A stretch of DNA of 64,000 bases, taken from Capitulum mitella. Lineage: Eukaryota > Arthropoda > Thecostraca > Pollicipedomorpha > Pollicipedidae. This document shows positions 47,865-60,058 of the stretch, in pieces (positions within the stretch are counted from its first letter, which is position 1; every line of letters starts with the position of its first letter). The position numbers and the translations under genes were made by a program. Below the pieces are notes generated by a model. It was not told where the DNA came from, did not search any database, and saw only the letters and a program-made list of their open reading frames with translations. The DNA lies in NCBI GenBank assembly GCA_030062745.1, contig CP099845.1:21846556-21910555 (forward strand), given 5' to 3'.

Positions 47865-48375
47865 ATAAGGGCAAATTACGATGAACACTTCCACAGCGCT
47901 CTGTCATTAACTGATATGTCTTTTGGAGGAAATCATGTGTGCAAAATATGGCCTTGGTCCAGCCACTCTTAACCACTTTAACACGAAGACTGTATGTCGT
48001 TTGTGCTGGATTTTATTTTATTTCGATGAAATTCGCGCCGGCTTTTGTGCATTCCGAGCCCATTAAATTCAAAGAACACCATTTCATTTATCCCCAGCAA
48101 GAACTCATTCTCCATGGACTTGTGATCCCTGGGAGATTCGTTAAGGGAGAGATGTGTCTGAAACGCCCCCAAACGTGTTTTGTGCTTCAGTTTTTTAAAC
48201 CAAGCGCACGATATGCATAAAATGCACATCATAGTACTTCTTTTGACACCCTGGATCGAAAGCCACTTCGCATTCTGTCTCAGGTCATAGGTCACTGGTC
48301 CTGTCGGCAGCAGTGTGGCTTAGGTGGGAATGATACTTCAACCCTCTTAGTGGTCTCGGGGTTCTGGCGACGATG

Positions 48376-50643
48376 CTATTCGACGACTTGCAGCAGGTAC
48401 TGCTTTTGCCCTTCATCCTTCGTCAGTACCTTGTTGTATACCTGGATAAGAGCCACAGCTCGTTCGGCGAAGTCGCTAACTACCGCGATCCCGCACAGCA
48501 CTTCCTTAGCGTTCGTGAAGCCAGGTGCTGTCTCCCAATCAGCGGGATCGGCGGCAAGGAAGTCCATGGTGATGCCGTAGGCTTTCAGGTTGCCCACCGA
48601 TTTTGCGGTAATGAAGTCGACGATGATCTTCCTGGGACGAAAACCTCCTTTGCTGCGAGATCCACCTGCGCTCGCTGGGAGGAATCTCCGATCCCTGTTC
48701 CTGGAGTGCCGCGATCATCCTCCTCTTCATCTCACACGGCACGCCCTCGTCGAAGAACGACACACCAGCCAGTTCTTCGCTGGGGCACCATAATAGGTGA
48801 CTGTTATAATAAATCATACGTCGACTATAATGTCGTAATAGATAATAGGTGATCGGCAAACTTCTTGGAGATCCCCTTCGAAATTTCAGCATTCACATCA
48901 GGCTTTGCAGAACGGCCAGGTCGTGCACGGAAGCGCTGACCGCCGATGAAGAGCAGAACCATGCACTGACGTACAAAACAACCATGAAAGAGACGAAGCG
49001 CTTGAGTGCTCCCAATTCTCTGAGAGTCACGGAGAACTGATGGCAAAGCAAGAAGATCTTGATCCCGCAGATTATGCGCCCCATCCATCTGGCGTGATGG
49101 AACCATCTATCTGGCACGTTGGAGAGCACCTGGCTGGGGAACTTGATTCCCCGTGGAGGCTCTTGACCAAAGGGGATAATCAAGACCTCAAAGAATCAAC
49201 GATAATCATCGCTAGGCTGGATTTCGGCGAGCTTCTCACGGCAGAAGGCGCCGAAACGATCATTGGAAAAGAAAAACGTCTCGGCCACTGCTGGCTCCAG
49301 GTCTTCATACACCATAGGTTCAAACATGTTCTAATCAATGAGCCTCCATCTCTTCTTGAAGCTCTTGAACAAGGAGATCGCGGTCCCGAGGACGGACCGA
49401 AGCGCGTGGAGAAAGCCGCCTCTGCCACCAGTTTGACGATATGATGACGACAAGCAAAGTGAATAAGCCGTCACTGAAGCTTCTGCTGAAGAAGCGTATT
49501 TGCTCCCACAACTTGTCCAGTATTGCTGGAGGCGGTGTCGAAGCTCATGCCAACGACGTTGTCCGAAACCTCCCAGTCTTCCAGACAAAGCGCGACAACG
49601 TCGGCTGGCGTTGCTCCGGCTCTACTTGCAACTTCCAAACACCGAAGAGCTTGGCGGCACTTCTTGGACCGGTTACAATGACAGAGTCGATCCACCTTTT
49701 CCTTTCCATCGTCAGTAACAGTTTGCCGTCCCAGTGGACCACCAGGTTGGGTGACGCGGAGAAAGAATGCTAGATTTCGCCCGCAATGGCTTTCCTCTGC
49801 GATCTATGGGCGCCGAATGACCCTGCAGTCGGTGCGCCCCTAAGCCCCAATAACCAACCTCTGCGATCTACGTGCGCGCCTGCCCGAGGTTCTGCGGTCG
49901 CCAGTTCAGAGGAGTCGTGGCCAAGGACCGAAGCCTTCGCCGATAGGAAGTGAATTGCAGAGCGATCATTGAGCTTGGTCCGATCGAGGGCTGCTGCCTG
50001 ACCAGGAGTGGCGATGTTCTTGGCTCTCCTGCAGGGCCACTTCAAAGGCATGGCCAAGGGCTGCGGGTCATCCTGATCTGTCAGTTGTGTGTTGTCGGTA
50101 GGCGAATATTCCAGCTGGGCAGTTGCCTCATGCTCGGTCTGCTGTTTAATCTCAAGGCGGGCCCTTTAAAGCTTCGGCCTACTGTTGTCGTTGAAGAGCT
50201 CGCTCCTCCTTCTCAGAAGGGAACTTATCGAATACCACCATGACGCCTCGGCGACCTGGCTCACTTTGGGCCTAGAGAATGTCTTTATCCTCTTGGTTTT
50301 GATGATCTTAATGGTACCGACAAGGGCAAGGTCAAAAAGATTGTTAAGATTGTCCCTAAATCCATTCTTCTTGTCAATTTCCGGGGTGAACCTCCAGAAT
50401 TTGCCTTTGGTATTGGTCAAGCTTCCTGTTGAGCTTCTTTATCACGTTCCGCTCCGGTGCAGTGAGAATACGGGCTTTGTTCCACACCTCCATCATTTCG
50501 CAGACGATCTGTGTTTTGACCTACCTCTGGGTAAGCCTATCCACACGGTGGGACTTAAAACATTTCTGCAGTATATCTCCCCGCGAAGGCAGTTCTGAGC
50601 ACCGGTCAACCAAAGTTCGGTTTTTTTCTCGTGGCACAGCCAT
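48376..50643 (-). pseudogene. hAT-like transposase, disabled (copy B)
   Basis: The likely start Met is at 50,643-50,641 (reading MAVPREKNRTLVDRC). It carries the same in-frame stops as copy A at equivalent codons: TAG at 50,521-50,523 after LTQR, TGA at 49,471-49,473 after QQKLQ, and TAG at 48,376-48,378 after QVVE. It also has the same frame changes and the same AT-rich insertion of about 43 bp before PSEELAGVSFFDE. In addition there is a filler insertion at 49,807-49,858 and a 12-bp loss near 49,278. It cannot make a full-length protein without multiple recoding events. Confidence 0.85.
49795..49870. repeat. filler insertion with 12-bp flanking direct repeats in copy B
   Basis: CTCTGCGATCTA occurs at 49,795-49,806 and 49,859-49,870, with 52 bp between that copy A lacks. 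The filler begins with a hairpin (GGGCGC...GCGCCC). The filler plus the first two bases of the second repeat end with a 24-nt perfect reverse-complement match to 43,265-43,288. This looks like templated repair or insertion of a tiny MITE remnant. Confidence 0.75.
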
Positions 50644-51787
50644 AGTGGCACAGACTTCCGTTATAAAAGGTACTTTCTGCATTGACGCAGGTGGTCCTTA
50701 AATATCCTGACGTCTAAGAACGCGCGGGAAATTGCCAGACCGGCACCGTGGGTTACCGTGGCATGGCAAGGTGTGGTACGTCAAATATATAAGTCACAGT
50801 CTGCAAACGATGGCCAGAATATTGACGAGATGTTGCGGCAGCCTCGATTCTTCCCTAAATGAGACAGTAGGTTGCCTGTCCGGGATAGTTTCTGTTGATC
50901 TAATCTATCCCCAAAATACATTTTCTCACCGAATTTTGGCCATATGTTTTTCAACACTGCGCAGAAGTGTAAAAGCTGTCCCACCACAGGCAGGACAAAC
51001 TTCTCCATTTCTAGGTTATCGGCCCCAAAATAAAAAAGTCACCTCAAATTGAAATATTCGCCTTAGGCCCACCTCAGTGAGATATCATTAACATTCGTCA
51101 TTATCTGCAGTCTTGGGCCATGCCATGTTCGTTAAGCAGATGAAGCATGCTCATGGGATGCTCAAACCCATGCACTAGGAGCATAAAGATTGACGGTTTT
51201 AATATATGACTGATTAATTTTCCGTTTTCCTCGTGTAAAACTCGGGTTTAACCGCCTAGTTCAATGAAGTTCTACCAGTCAGGTATTGGGATTTTAGGAG
51301 GGTTTTCGGATCAAGATGATTGGTGATGACTACAGCACTGCTGGACTGTTACCGCATTCATATAAACCTTATCTCACCATAGCGAAACCGCCCTGCGCAC
51401 CAGCTCGCCCTTCAGTTTTCTTGCGCTTGAACACATCAAAGATGGTTATCATCATTTTTAACGTGCTTACGATGCAATGAAACGCCTTGGCCGCCCACCA
51501 CACAATCGCGGCATCGGGTGCCGGCGTACTAATTACGAAACACGCTCGCCAGCGGTCACTAGGTGTGCCTGCAATACGTATTATAAAGTGATGCTTCTAA
51601 GTGTGTTCCCACATTACTCAGTGATTCAACGCATCCTTCGTTGATAAGATGCTGCTTTGCGAGCGCAGCACTTTATGGAATACCTTCCTGGGTACGCTAG
51701 TACACCTGGCTGTTTTTTTCTTTGCATGGGCAAAGGATCTTGACTGGGGGGGGGGCAAAGTGTCCGACTGGCCCCCCAGTTAACATG

Positions 51788-51810
51788 TTAAAATAGGCCC
51801 TGTTTGACCC
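51788..51810. repeat. copy B right TIR and target duplication
   Basis: TTAAAATAGGCCCTG (51,788-51,802), then TTTGACCC (51,803-51,810), identical to the left flank. Confidence 0.97.
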
Positions 51811-53706
51811 GGTCTGACCTCAAAGGTGTTGCCCTAGGGGTTGCGAAATTTGGACAAATGTGGTTGCCCACAGCTTTCCATTCACCCTGAAAGTTTCATG
51901 TCACTAGCTGGTTTCTGAGATTTGGAGGGGGGGGATAGAGGGAGGGAGTGGAGAATTTCGCGCCTTCCCTCCATTGCGTGTAATTTTCGGAGGCTCTCCA
52001 CTGTCCGTGTCAAAAACATAAATACAAGTTGTTTGTCAAGTACTATTACACATAAAATAATACCAAAGCTAGAGTGTGTCCAGCATTCTTAACTTTACGG
52101 GAATTTCGCAAGACAGAAATTTAATACTTTCCACCGGTTGTTAGGAATCTGAGTTCCGTCTTCCCCGGAGGAGCCTAAATGCCGTTTACCGACATTTTAA
52201 TTGAACATATCGCTCACTGCCGATTTAGGTAAGGGCGAATTTCATGCTTCCCCCAAGCTGACATCGCTGTTTATAGCTGATGGGTTATTTCCAGTCGCTT
52301 GATATCATCACGTTGTGCAATGCATGGGTTCCCGACAGTCTACATCCCAGTGTTCCCATGCAACCCATGTACTCATAAATGAGAATGGCGATGAAAGAAA
52401 CAAAACGGGTATCAGGGCCCCAGCTCGCGATTCCGTTTCACCCACTTCAGGTGAAACAATTACACCACTCGGCCAACCAAGAACGCTGCGCAGTGCGCGG
52501 CTGTCTTGGTCAAGTTGCTCGGAATCTAGCCACTACGCCGATGAATGGGAAGCTGGTCCTCTCCTCCCTCTTACGGCGCACGAAACACATCCGTTCATTG
52601 GTCGGCGTGTTAACAGCTGTCCGATCTAATACAAAAGGCAGCCTCTAAACATGCCTCCGACACAACCGGTCACCTGTCAGCAAAGGGTCGTAAATGGCAC
52701 AGACGCATCCAGCAGGAGGCGGTCAAAACTGACGAATGAAGCAAAAAACATTATTTTGGAAAATTTAGCGATACTAAGACAATGCAGATGAGTGCGTCTG
52801 TATAGAATAATGCAAAGCACTGTTACCTACGATTTGTTCTGATGACGATGCATTACCTACAGTTCGGGAAATACGCTCCATATTGTCGAGGAGTTTGACA
52901 CCTACCATTAATTTTGTGGAGAACCGTACCTCCCAAGAGCTCTCATGGACCCACCCCTAGTCAAGTAACACACTAAACCGCTCGCAGTGTATGTGACAAA
53001 GAACGTTGGAATAAGCTACCAAGGTTCATGGTTCTACCTCCAACCGTTTAGAAGTGGCATGTGAAAAACCTCAAGAGGGGCACCCCGATAAAAAATCTCA
53101 ATATGCTAGCCCCACTTTGAATAGGATCAAAGAAAATACATGACCTTGGGCGACTGCAAAGAAACACAGTCATTTGGTGTTTCATGAATGTTTTTGATGC
53201 TGAAAGATGACGTTCAATGGTTTTTGAATCGAGATACCAAGGAAATAACGCGAAAAATGTTTTTGTAGGATGCTTATTTGGCATTTGCTCTCAGTCTCAC
53301 GGTACTTGTATTCAGTCGTTGACAACGAGCAGCTGAGGACCATCACTTCATCCTTGTTGCGAAGATGGCGCGGCAGTGACAGTAAAAAAGCAAGCGACCG
53401 CGCATTTTTATTGTTACAAACGACTGGCTGACGCCCGACGAGACACCACGATAGATTCAAGACACAGACGCTTGAAAATAAGAGGCTGTGCGTCCTAATT
53501 CATTACAAACAATTGTATTGTAAAGTGACCTGAGTTCTTACGGTGTACGCCTTTACGATTCTGTTTCGTTGCGGACATTATTCGATTCGTTTGAATGAAG
53601 GATGTGCGTATGGATATCGTCGCACCAGGTCTTTGAATAATTATTGCAGTATCTTCTTCATGTAGACTACTACATATCCAAATAACAGAAATCCCCCTCT
53701 CATACG
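51811..53706. other. anonymous sequence
   Basis: No recognisable gene. Overlapping plus-strand ORFs at 52,315-52,648 lack domain signatures. A G run lies at 51,928-51,935. Confidence 0.4.
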
Positions 53707-54634
53707 TCAAAGTATCTATCCATTGCCCTGATGCCTGACTTGCTGAATGCCCCTCTGAAGAGGGGATCAGTAAGGGAGGCAGCAGTGGACTCATTTGCAA
53801 ATAAATGAACATTTTCTGTGATGTGACCAGGTTGTTGTTACTTACATGTGGCCATTTTGGAATAATAAACAGGAGGTCACAGGACAATTTTGCCACATTC
53901 AGAAATGTCCTCGCCCCCCCCCCCTCCCACTGATATCCACTTTAATAGGTACTGGCTATTGCTGGGAAGGATAAAAGCTGTTGGTGCAGTAATATTCTTC
54001 TGTTGGATGCATTTTGCCACATTGCACTACCCCACATGATATCTGCATAGATGCCATCCAAGTCTACTTTGTATCCATTTTTAAAAAAAGTTGAATTGCA
54101 CCTTGATTGATGAAGCTGATGAAAGTAAGGTTAGCAATATATTGCACTGGATTACATTCATTTTCTGTGTTATATTAAAAGATTTTGGTTTTTGGCCTAC
54201 AGCAGTGAAGGTATGTTGGTGTACAGGGCAGATATTTTGTATGTGCAAAATGTGTAAACTGTAAATGATGTGAAATGCTCTCAAATCTGGGTGACCAGAG
54301 TTGACTGGTGCCCACAGGGCAGTGGCTAAAATTTATCCTGCATTGGGTACCAAGATATATTAAAGTTCTGAAGAATGCAAATGCATTTAGGGACTGCAGT
54401 GAAAATAATTTTTGCCAGCAGCTGAAATCTTCTAGAGCTTATTTTTGGCCATGTGTAGACATAAGTATTGCTAAAGGATGTCAAAACCCTGGAGGTCAGG
54501 ATGCGTAAGGATTTAGTCCTGTACTTTAAGGGTGCAACATAAGGATTTGGGCCCAAGCAATTTGGTGTACTTGAGCTGGACTGTCCTGCTGCCAAAGTAT
54601 CTCTCAGCTGTGCAGCAATCCTGGTGCCAACTGT
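53707..54634. other. second CpG-depleted segment (0.93 kb)
   Basis: I count two CpG dinucleotides (about 53,912 and 54,504). It is bordered on the right by sequence of ordinary CpG density that leads into the LINE fragment. No protein domain recognised. A C-rich tract lies at 53,913-53,927. Confidence 0.75.
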
Positions 54635-54857
54635 CGGAAAGGAAATGTTGAAGTTGTCGGATCTCCGAGGATGCTGCGGAAATTGGCAGCGTCTGTGGGA
54701 AGGGGTGCAGATGCTGAAGCGGCTGGCGCCATGCAGAGGCGCTTGAGCTTATTCCAAAAGTCACGTCTTCTGGGACCCAAGAAGTTGCTGCCCAAGGAAA
54801 TCGCGACGCGCTCTCATCAGCGATCTTGATGGAGTTCCGTAGGCGGCAGTAGTCAGC

Positions 54858-55351
54858 TCAGGCTTCAGGAGCATAGAGGTCTCTCCAGCCTGAGAATGCT
54901 GCGTCGCGCTCCTCCATGGCCTCTCGCAGCTGCGGGTTGTCGACCAGCCAGGGGTAGTAGGGGTGCCGAACCTGCCTTCTCCGGACAGGGCAGTGACGAT
55001 CCATGACCTTGCTCCAGATATCCATGAAGATCATCACCATGCTGTTGACGTTGTTACTGATGTGTAGGGCGTCCCAGTCTGCCCGTATGAATTCCAGGCA
55101 GATGGCGTCCCAGTCGGCGGTGCGCCGGCTTCTGGTGGCACAAACAGTGGCGTGTTTCCGCAGTCGACCGATCGGAGCCTCAACAAGTATGGGTCGCTGA
55201 TAGACGTGCTCAGGACTGTTGCTGCTGGGGACGGCCATTGATGTGGGTGACAATTGTGGTCGATTGCTGTGGGAGTCGGCATCAGATAAGTTGGCAGGTG
55301 CACCAACAGGACCAGGCTGAACTCATTTAGGGCTGAGTTGTAATCACCCAC
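54858..55351 (-). pseudogene. non-LTR retrotransposon fragment (endonuclease end to pre-RT region)
   Basis: Minus-strand frames read as the end of an apurinic-type endonuclease and the linker before the reverse transcriptase. LVHLPTYL is followed by ISDPYLL where intact elements have the catalytic SDH motif, so the His codon (about 55,190) is replaced by Pro. The next frame has WDAICLEFIRADWDALH, DIWSKVMDRHCPVRRRQVR and YPWLVDNPQLREAMEERDAA. These blocks are characteristic of jockey/CR1-like LINEs of arthropods. At least one frameshift joins the two parts. No reverse transcriptase follows, so this is a truncated dead copy. Confidence 0.75.
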
Positions 55352-55966
55352 ACGTGGTTCACATCACACGTTTAACCACGTCACACGTGGTCAGAAAATG
55401 AAATGCTGTACTGACCTCCCTGTATAACTTTTGGCATCACTTTTCCCGGGACATGGTAAAACTCATACAGACTCACGTCTGCCTGTAACAAAGTCCACAT
55501 CATAGTTTTACAGTCCCCGTATCCGAAAGGCTTCAGAGTTCAATGTTTTCTAAAGAGGTTTTCCCTCACAAGTCTTTGGTTTATGAAGACTGTCTAAGGC
55601 TAACAGATGCCTTCAACTCTAGTTCACAGAGTCGGCACCGAAAGGAATCAGACAAAGATTTCTGAAAGCCCATGAACGCCTCAAGTATATCAATCGTGCC
55701 GCAGTGCCGCTAGGTGAATCATATCCGTGATGTTAAACGATGCTTCCTTTTTCTTAATTGAAAATAATATACACCGACGGAAACTTCTGAGCTCTTGCAT
55801 TTGCCTTACACCAGCCAGTTCTTTGAATTCCGTGCAGTCTCCCGCCCGTCCATTGGTCAAAGCCTAGTCTTTCCAGGCCATTCGGATTGCAAAACGCCTC
55901 CTAATTGGTTGAATATGACATCATGATTGCACCATCCCCTTTCACCATTTCCGTTTGCAGGCAGCA
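55352..55966. other. anonymous sequence upstream of a promoter-like site
   Basis: ACACGTGGT words cluster at 55,351-55,392, giving short direct and inverted repeats. CCATTGGT (55,849) and CTAATTGGTT are CCAAT-box-like. No gene recognised. Confidence 0.4.
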
Positions 55967-55993
55967 TATAAGCAGGGCCGGCTTTCGCTCAGT
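55967..55993 (+). promoter_or_regulatory. possible TATA/initiator promoter
   Basis: TATAAG at 55,967 and TCAGT with A at 55,991. The T-to-A distance of 24 bp is shorter than the usual 30-31, so this is weaker than the site at 28,697. CCAAT-like boxes lie upstream and a TTTGACGTCAAG (CRE-type) site lies near 56,070. Confidence 0.35.
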
Positions 55994-56199
55994 ATCTATC
56001 GGTTCAACACGTGATGGACCTCGTGACTTTTGTGACGTAGTGAAGTGCTAGTGCTGTAAGTGGCCAGTGTTTGACGTCAAGAATACAGTTGGTGAAAGTG
56101 GAAGCTCTGTGTGTCTGATGAATGAACGAAGAATTGGCGAGGAGAACTTGTGAAAAGAGAAACATTGAACAAAGACAAATATGTGTACAAACGAGGTCG

Positions 56200-56911
56200 C
56201 CTACAACTACCACGCCATACAGAAAACTCAGCTGCATTACCCGCATATTTTGTATTGCCTTTCAGTGTGGGGAGGCCTAGCCAAAAATAAAGTTTCCCCG
56301 GAGACCCAAAATGTTACCAATTTCGCCGCGAGAGCTGTGACGGGGACACGGCAACGTGACAGGATCGGCCCGACACTCCAGGCTCTGGGATGGGAGCGGG
56401 TAGAGCGGCTGGTTGAGGTGCGCTGCGTCGTACAGGTGTATAAGGCCCTTAATCATGAACTCGGGCCCCCCGCAGTGCGCAACATGTTCGTTGTTAGGCC
56501 TTAGATGTCCCGCCGCGCCACTCGTTCTACTGGAGCCGAACAGTAGGAGCTATTGAAATGTCGGTTGGCCTGAGCGAACAAAGGGGGTTCCTGCGCTACC
56601 GCGCAGCTGTAACATGGAACCGTCTGCCTGTCACTATCACTGAGCGTCCGTCATTGCCATCATTTAACAGTGCTGCTTGTGATCTACGTGCTCGAAATGA
56701 GCAGTAGCATCCCCAACGCTCGTGCAGTCCGTTTTTTTAACCTCATCTTTTGTCGTCGGTTGCTACTTAGGCAGCATGCAGTGTTTTATCGGTGTCTTAT
56801 TTGTACGGGTGTCTTATAGCTTGCGATGTCTTATTGGTGATTTGTATGTTAATGACGCAAATCTGTAACAGCTGGTTAATGGATGGATTTTGGATGCAAT
56901 ACATACATACA
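56200..56911 (+). pseudogene. 5'-truncated LINE, C-terminal end of ORF2
   Basis: The frame from about 56,210 reads YCLSVWGG, then NFAARAVTGTRQRDRIGPTL, QALGWERVERL and VYKALNHE. This is the conserved region after the reverse transcriptase in jockey-like LINEs. A TAG (56,502-56,504) interrupts before MSRRATRS. After a frameshift near 56,545 the sequence continues with LRYRAAVTWNRLP and ends at TAG 56,704-56,706. A 3' UTR follows and ends in ATACATACATAC (56,898-56,910), a typical LINE tail. The 5' junction is approximate. Confidence 0.8.
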
Positions 56912-58967
56912 AGAGAGTGCTAATACTGTTCGGACACATATGGATAGATCGTCGGAAATTAAGGATTCTGGTGAAGAAATTAGTAAGTTTGACTATCTTA
57001 TTTCACAGTCATGATTTGTAACTTGATCAGACCGTTTGCCGCATTGACGTTGAAAATGGCGTCATACCGGTTGGCTGGCGTAGTTTGTTGGTATTTGTTG
57101 GATAAGAGAGGCGATACGCCTTAGTGAAATCATGGATTGTTTATAAGGCAAATACGATTCAGAATTGACAGCTTATTAGGGCCATATTGCAACTAAATTA
57201 AGGAACCAACAAATACCGCCTCTTCAATATTTTTATCGGGGATCCTACGTTCCGCTACATTGTGTCGCGCTAAGCAGATTCCGTCTCAGAACTATGGGTC
57301 CAAGAATAGCACCGAAACCTTGCAGCTTGAGAAAAGCAAACTAGCAAAGGTAAATCCGGAATTTTGTGGTAAGAAAGGTCTGGTAATTTATCCTGTTGTT
57401 TTTATCTTGTTATCTTTTAATTGTTTTTCTTGTTGTTGTTGTTATTTTGTTGTTTTTTTTGCGGCCTTTCACTAACATGAGGAACAGCGTGGGCGAACAC
57501 TTACGTTAAATGTCGAAACGGCGGAAGAATACATTATTACAAGCACCTTTGCCGGAAAGGCAGTTTGTCGAATCCGAGATGGAATCCAGTGTTGCAGAGG
57601 CCGCAGTGCCGACACTGGCGTACTTTCAGACAGAAACAATTTACGACAATGCCAGCCGCACACGCTGTGGATGTCCGGTGGATACATGTGCGTCCGTCCG
57701 CAAGGGATCCAGAGACATAAGGCCCACGCTCTGAAACGACCAAGTAATGGTAAAAACGCCAGTTCCTAAACTTGTAAAGAAGCAGACTGCCTTCGATGTC
57801 GAAAAGGTTTATAGCATGGCTTCTAAAAGGATGGGTACCATGACGACTTAAACATTTTGTGTTGCTTTTAAAAACTTACCCATCCGATAGTTTGCTCTCC
57901 TCCAAAACAAAAATAAAGCCATTTGGCCACGGACGGTAGTAACGGAGGAGGGCTGCGTGACAGCCGTCTTCGAATAATTTTAGAACATTAAGCGTCAGGC
58001 CAACAACGTTACCTGAAAAGAAACGACTTCAAAGTGACTTTGCTGCTGCGACTCTGGATACTCTTTTGCAGTTATTTAGCGTATTCCTCCTCTCGTGGCG
58101 GGCGGATTTCTATTCTCCATATTCTCCAGCTGCCATATATCTAACTCAAACTTCGTGCGGTTTGAATGCACCTCCACGAATTACATAACACTGCGAAAAA
58201 CAGCTAGAAAGCTTCATCGTGCCAAACAAGTGCATACCCTGAGTTATCAAAGCATATCTGGAAACCTGAAGTTGTCAAGAACTTTCGGGAAAATTGACTG
58301 AGTGAATGCCAATTTGATCCAGTTTCACTCAGATATTGGAACATATCATGAGAGTCATGCTGATTGCGTTCTGGTTTCCACCGTGTTGAGTGTCAGAATC
58401 TTTCAGCGTCCCACGGCCTTAATGTATGCATATGTTAGTTCAATTACTGTCTTCATTTCTTGGGAACAGTTATAAAGCAACCAGGTGGATGTTAAACAGA
58501 ACAAGCATATGTCACCGAAATATTTTCACTCATCTTGCGCGCCACGTTTTCAGTCTTTGCGTCGCAAACGTCGCAACTACGTTTCGGCCGCACGCTAAAA
58601 CCTACCCAGGGATCCTGAACCACAACACGTGCCTCGGTTGCAGGATGTCTCGGTCGGGGTGCAGGATGTCTGGCGCTCGCGCCGCTTCAACTTCTCAGAA
58701 TAATAAATGAAAATATAAATAATCAGTGCCGTCTGACGGGTCCCTGGCGTACCGTTCATCCTATGCAGGAGGCCTGGCACTGGGCTGGGCACTGGCCCGT
58801 GCGGTATGATGCAATGGAAAGGAAGTCGCAGTTCAGCGGTCCGAAGTCACAGGCGATGACAAATGCCGAGGACGTCTGGCAGCGGCAGCCTTCAAGGACA
58901 GGTCTGTCATCACAGAGTCAGAGAGTTGGAGGGCAAAGAGAAGGGGAAAGAAAGAGATGGATAAATA
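56912..58967. other. no supported gene
   Basis: ORFs at 57,260-57,475 and 57,510-57,734 have no recognisable domain. T-rich patch at 57,415-57,465. Confidence 0.4.
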
Positions 58968-58998
58968 AATAGATAGGTGGGTAGATAGATAGATAGGC

Positions 58999-59033
<35 letters not shown>

Positions 59034-59078
59034 GGGACAGAGAGGGAGAAGGAAAGAAAGAGAGAGAGACAGAGACCA
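58968..59078. repeat. (GATA)n microsatellite grading into a purine tract
   Basis: TAGA/GATA units run to about 59,032, followed by a GAGA-rich purine tract. Minus-strand frames through it encode repeated IYLS and are artefacts. Confidence 0.93.
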
Positions 59079-60023
59079 CTGAAGTCTTGTGTCACGTCCC
59101 ATATGTGTTCTGCGAAGATGCCATGTATGTTACTGTGGATGGCGAAAACGGAGTTGTACTTTAATGCTACCGACGTATACCTTGAGAGTAAGTAAAAACG
59201 TGTAAGGATAAAATGCCACTTATAGCTGAACTGGAGAATGCTCGTACTTATAATTCGCGGGACAATAGTTTTATAACTTTGTTTAAGGAATGTGAAGATA
59301 ATGAGAACCTTAAAGGAATCGTCGAGGCGACAAACTCTTTTCAACGGAAGTGTTCAAATCTGCGAAATTAAAAATCCTGTGCCCTAATGCCGTATAGCCC
59401 GGTTTCTATAAAACATACCTTAAAAAGACCATGAGCTTGTTTAAATGATGTTTCCATGCAGATCCAGGATACAAAAATGGAGGAACACGATGCCAAAAAA
59501 GGGCAGTTGAGGGCATGGAGCCTCGTAAGGCCAAAATTCTCCGTAATGCTGACATGTTCCCTGAACTCCGTCAAAAGACGAAAAAGGATACGTCTCTCAT
59601 GGGTAAAGACTGTGTTGGATTAAATTCGGGATGGAAATTCCTATATCTGGCCTCCTGCTCAAAGACTGCTTTTGGTAGCAGCTGTAGCTAACCACTACCC
59701 TTTCGTTATTAACTGCACTTGACTCACTTTCGTGGTAAGAGAGGAGTGAGGATCTTCTACGCAGTAATGACATAATTTGATTAGGGGAGGACAGAGTAGT
59801 AACGGAGTGCAGATAAGGCATGTTTTGCTGAGGCAGTTACAGCTGTACTTATCAGAATATGAAGGGAGTATGGCCCCTCGTAGTACCGCTGTGCTATGGG
59901 CCATCGACTGATGCTGTGTGGGGAACAATGAATGCCTATTTTTTTCATTTCTACTTTCTATGTCACGCAGGGCCAACAGACAAATAAGTGCATACTTGAT
60001 GAGTGTTCAGTAGCGGTGAACCT
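59079..60023. other. anonymous sequence
   Basis: No gene recognised. Confidence 0.4.
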
Positions 60024-60058
60024 AGCCTAGCCTAGCACAGCCTAGCCTAGCCTAGCCA
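60024..60058. repeat. (CCTAG)n pentanucleotide repeat
   Basis: About six CCTAG units with one interruption. It resembles, but does not match, the arthropod telomeric unit CCTAA/TTAGG. Confidence 0.85.

Larger units (their letters stand above)
47601..51802 (-). mobile_element. hAT-like DNA transposon, copy B (4,202 bp)
   Basis: Second copy of the element at 18,240-22,315 in the same orientation, with the same perfect 15-bp terminal repeats. Its own perfect 8-bp target duplication is TTTGACCC (47,593-47,600 and 51,803-51,810). Different target duplications show that A and B arrived by separate transposition events and not by one segmental duplication. B is longer because of expanded AT tracts and a filler insertion at 49,807-49,870. 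It lacks part of the G/C palindrome near the right end. Confidence 0.95.

Noticed and set aside
18240-51802. Segmental duplication as explanation of the 4-kb repeat
   Set aside because: Similarity stops exactly at the terminal repeats, and each copy has its own 8-bp target duplication, so transposition explains it.
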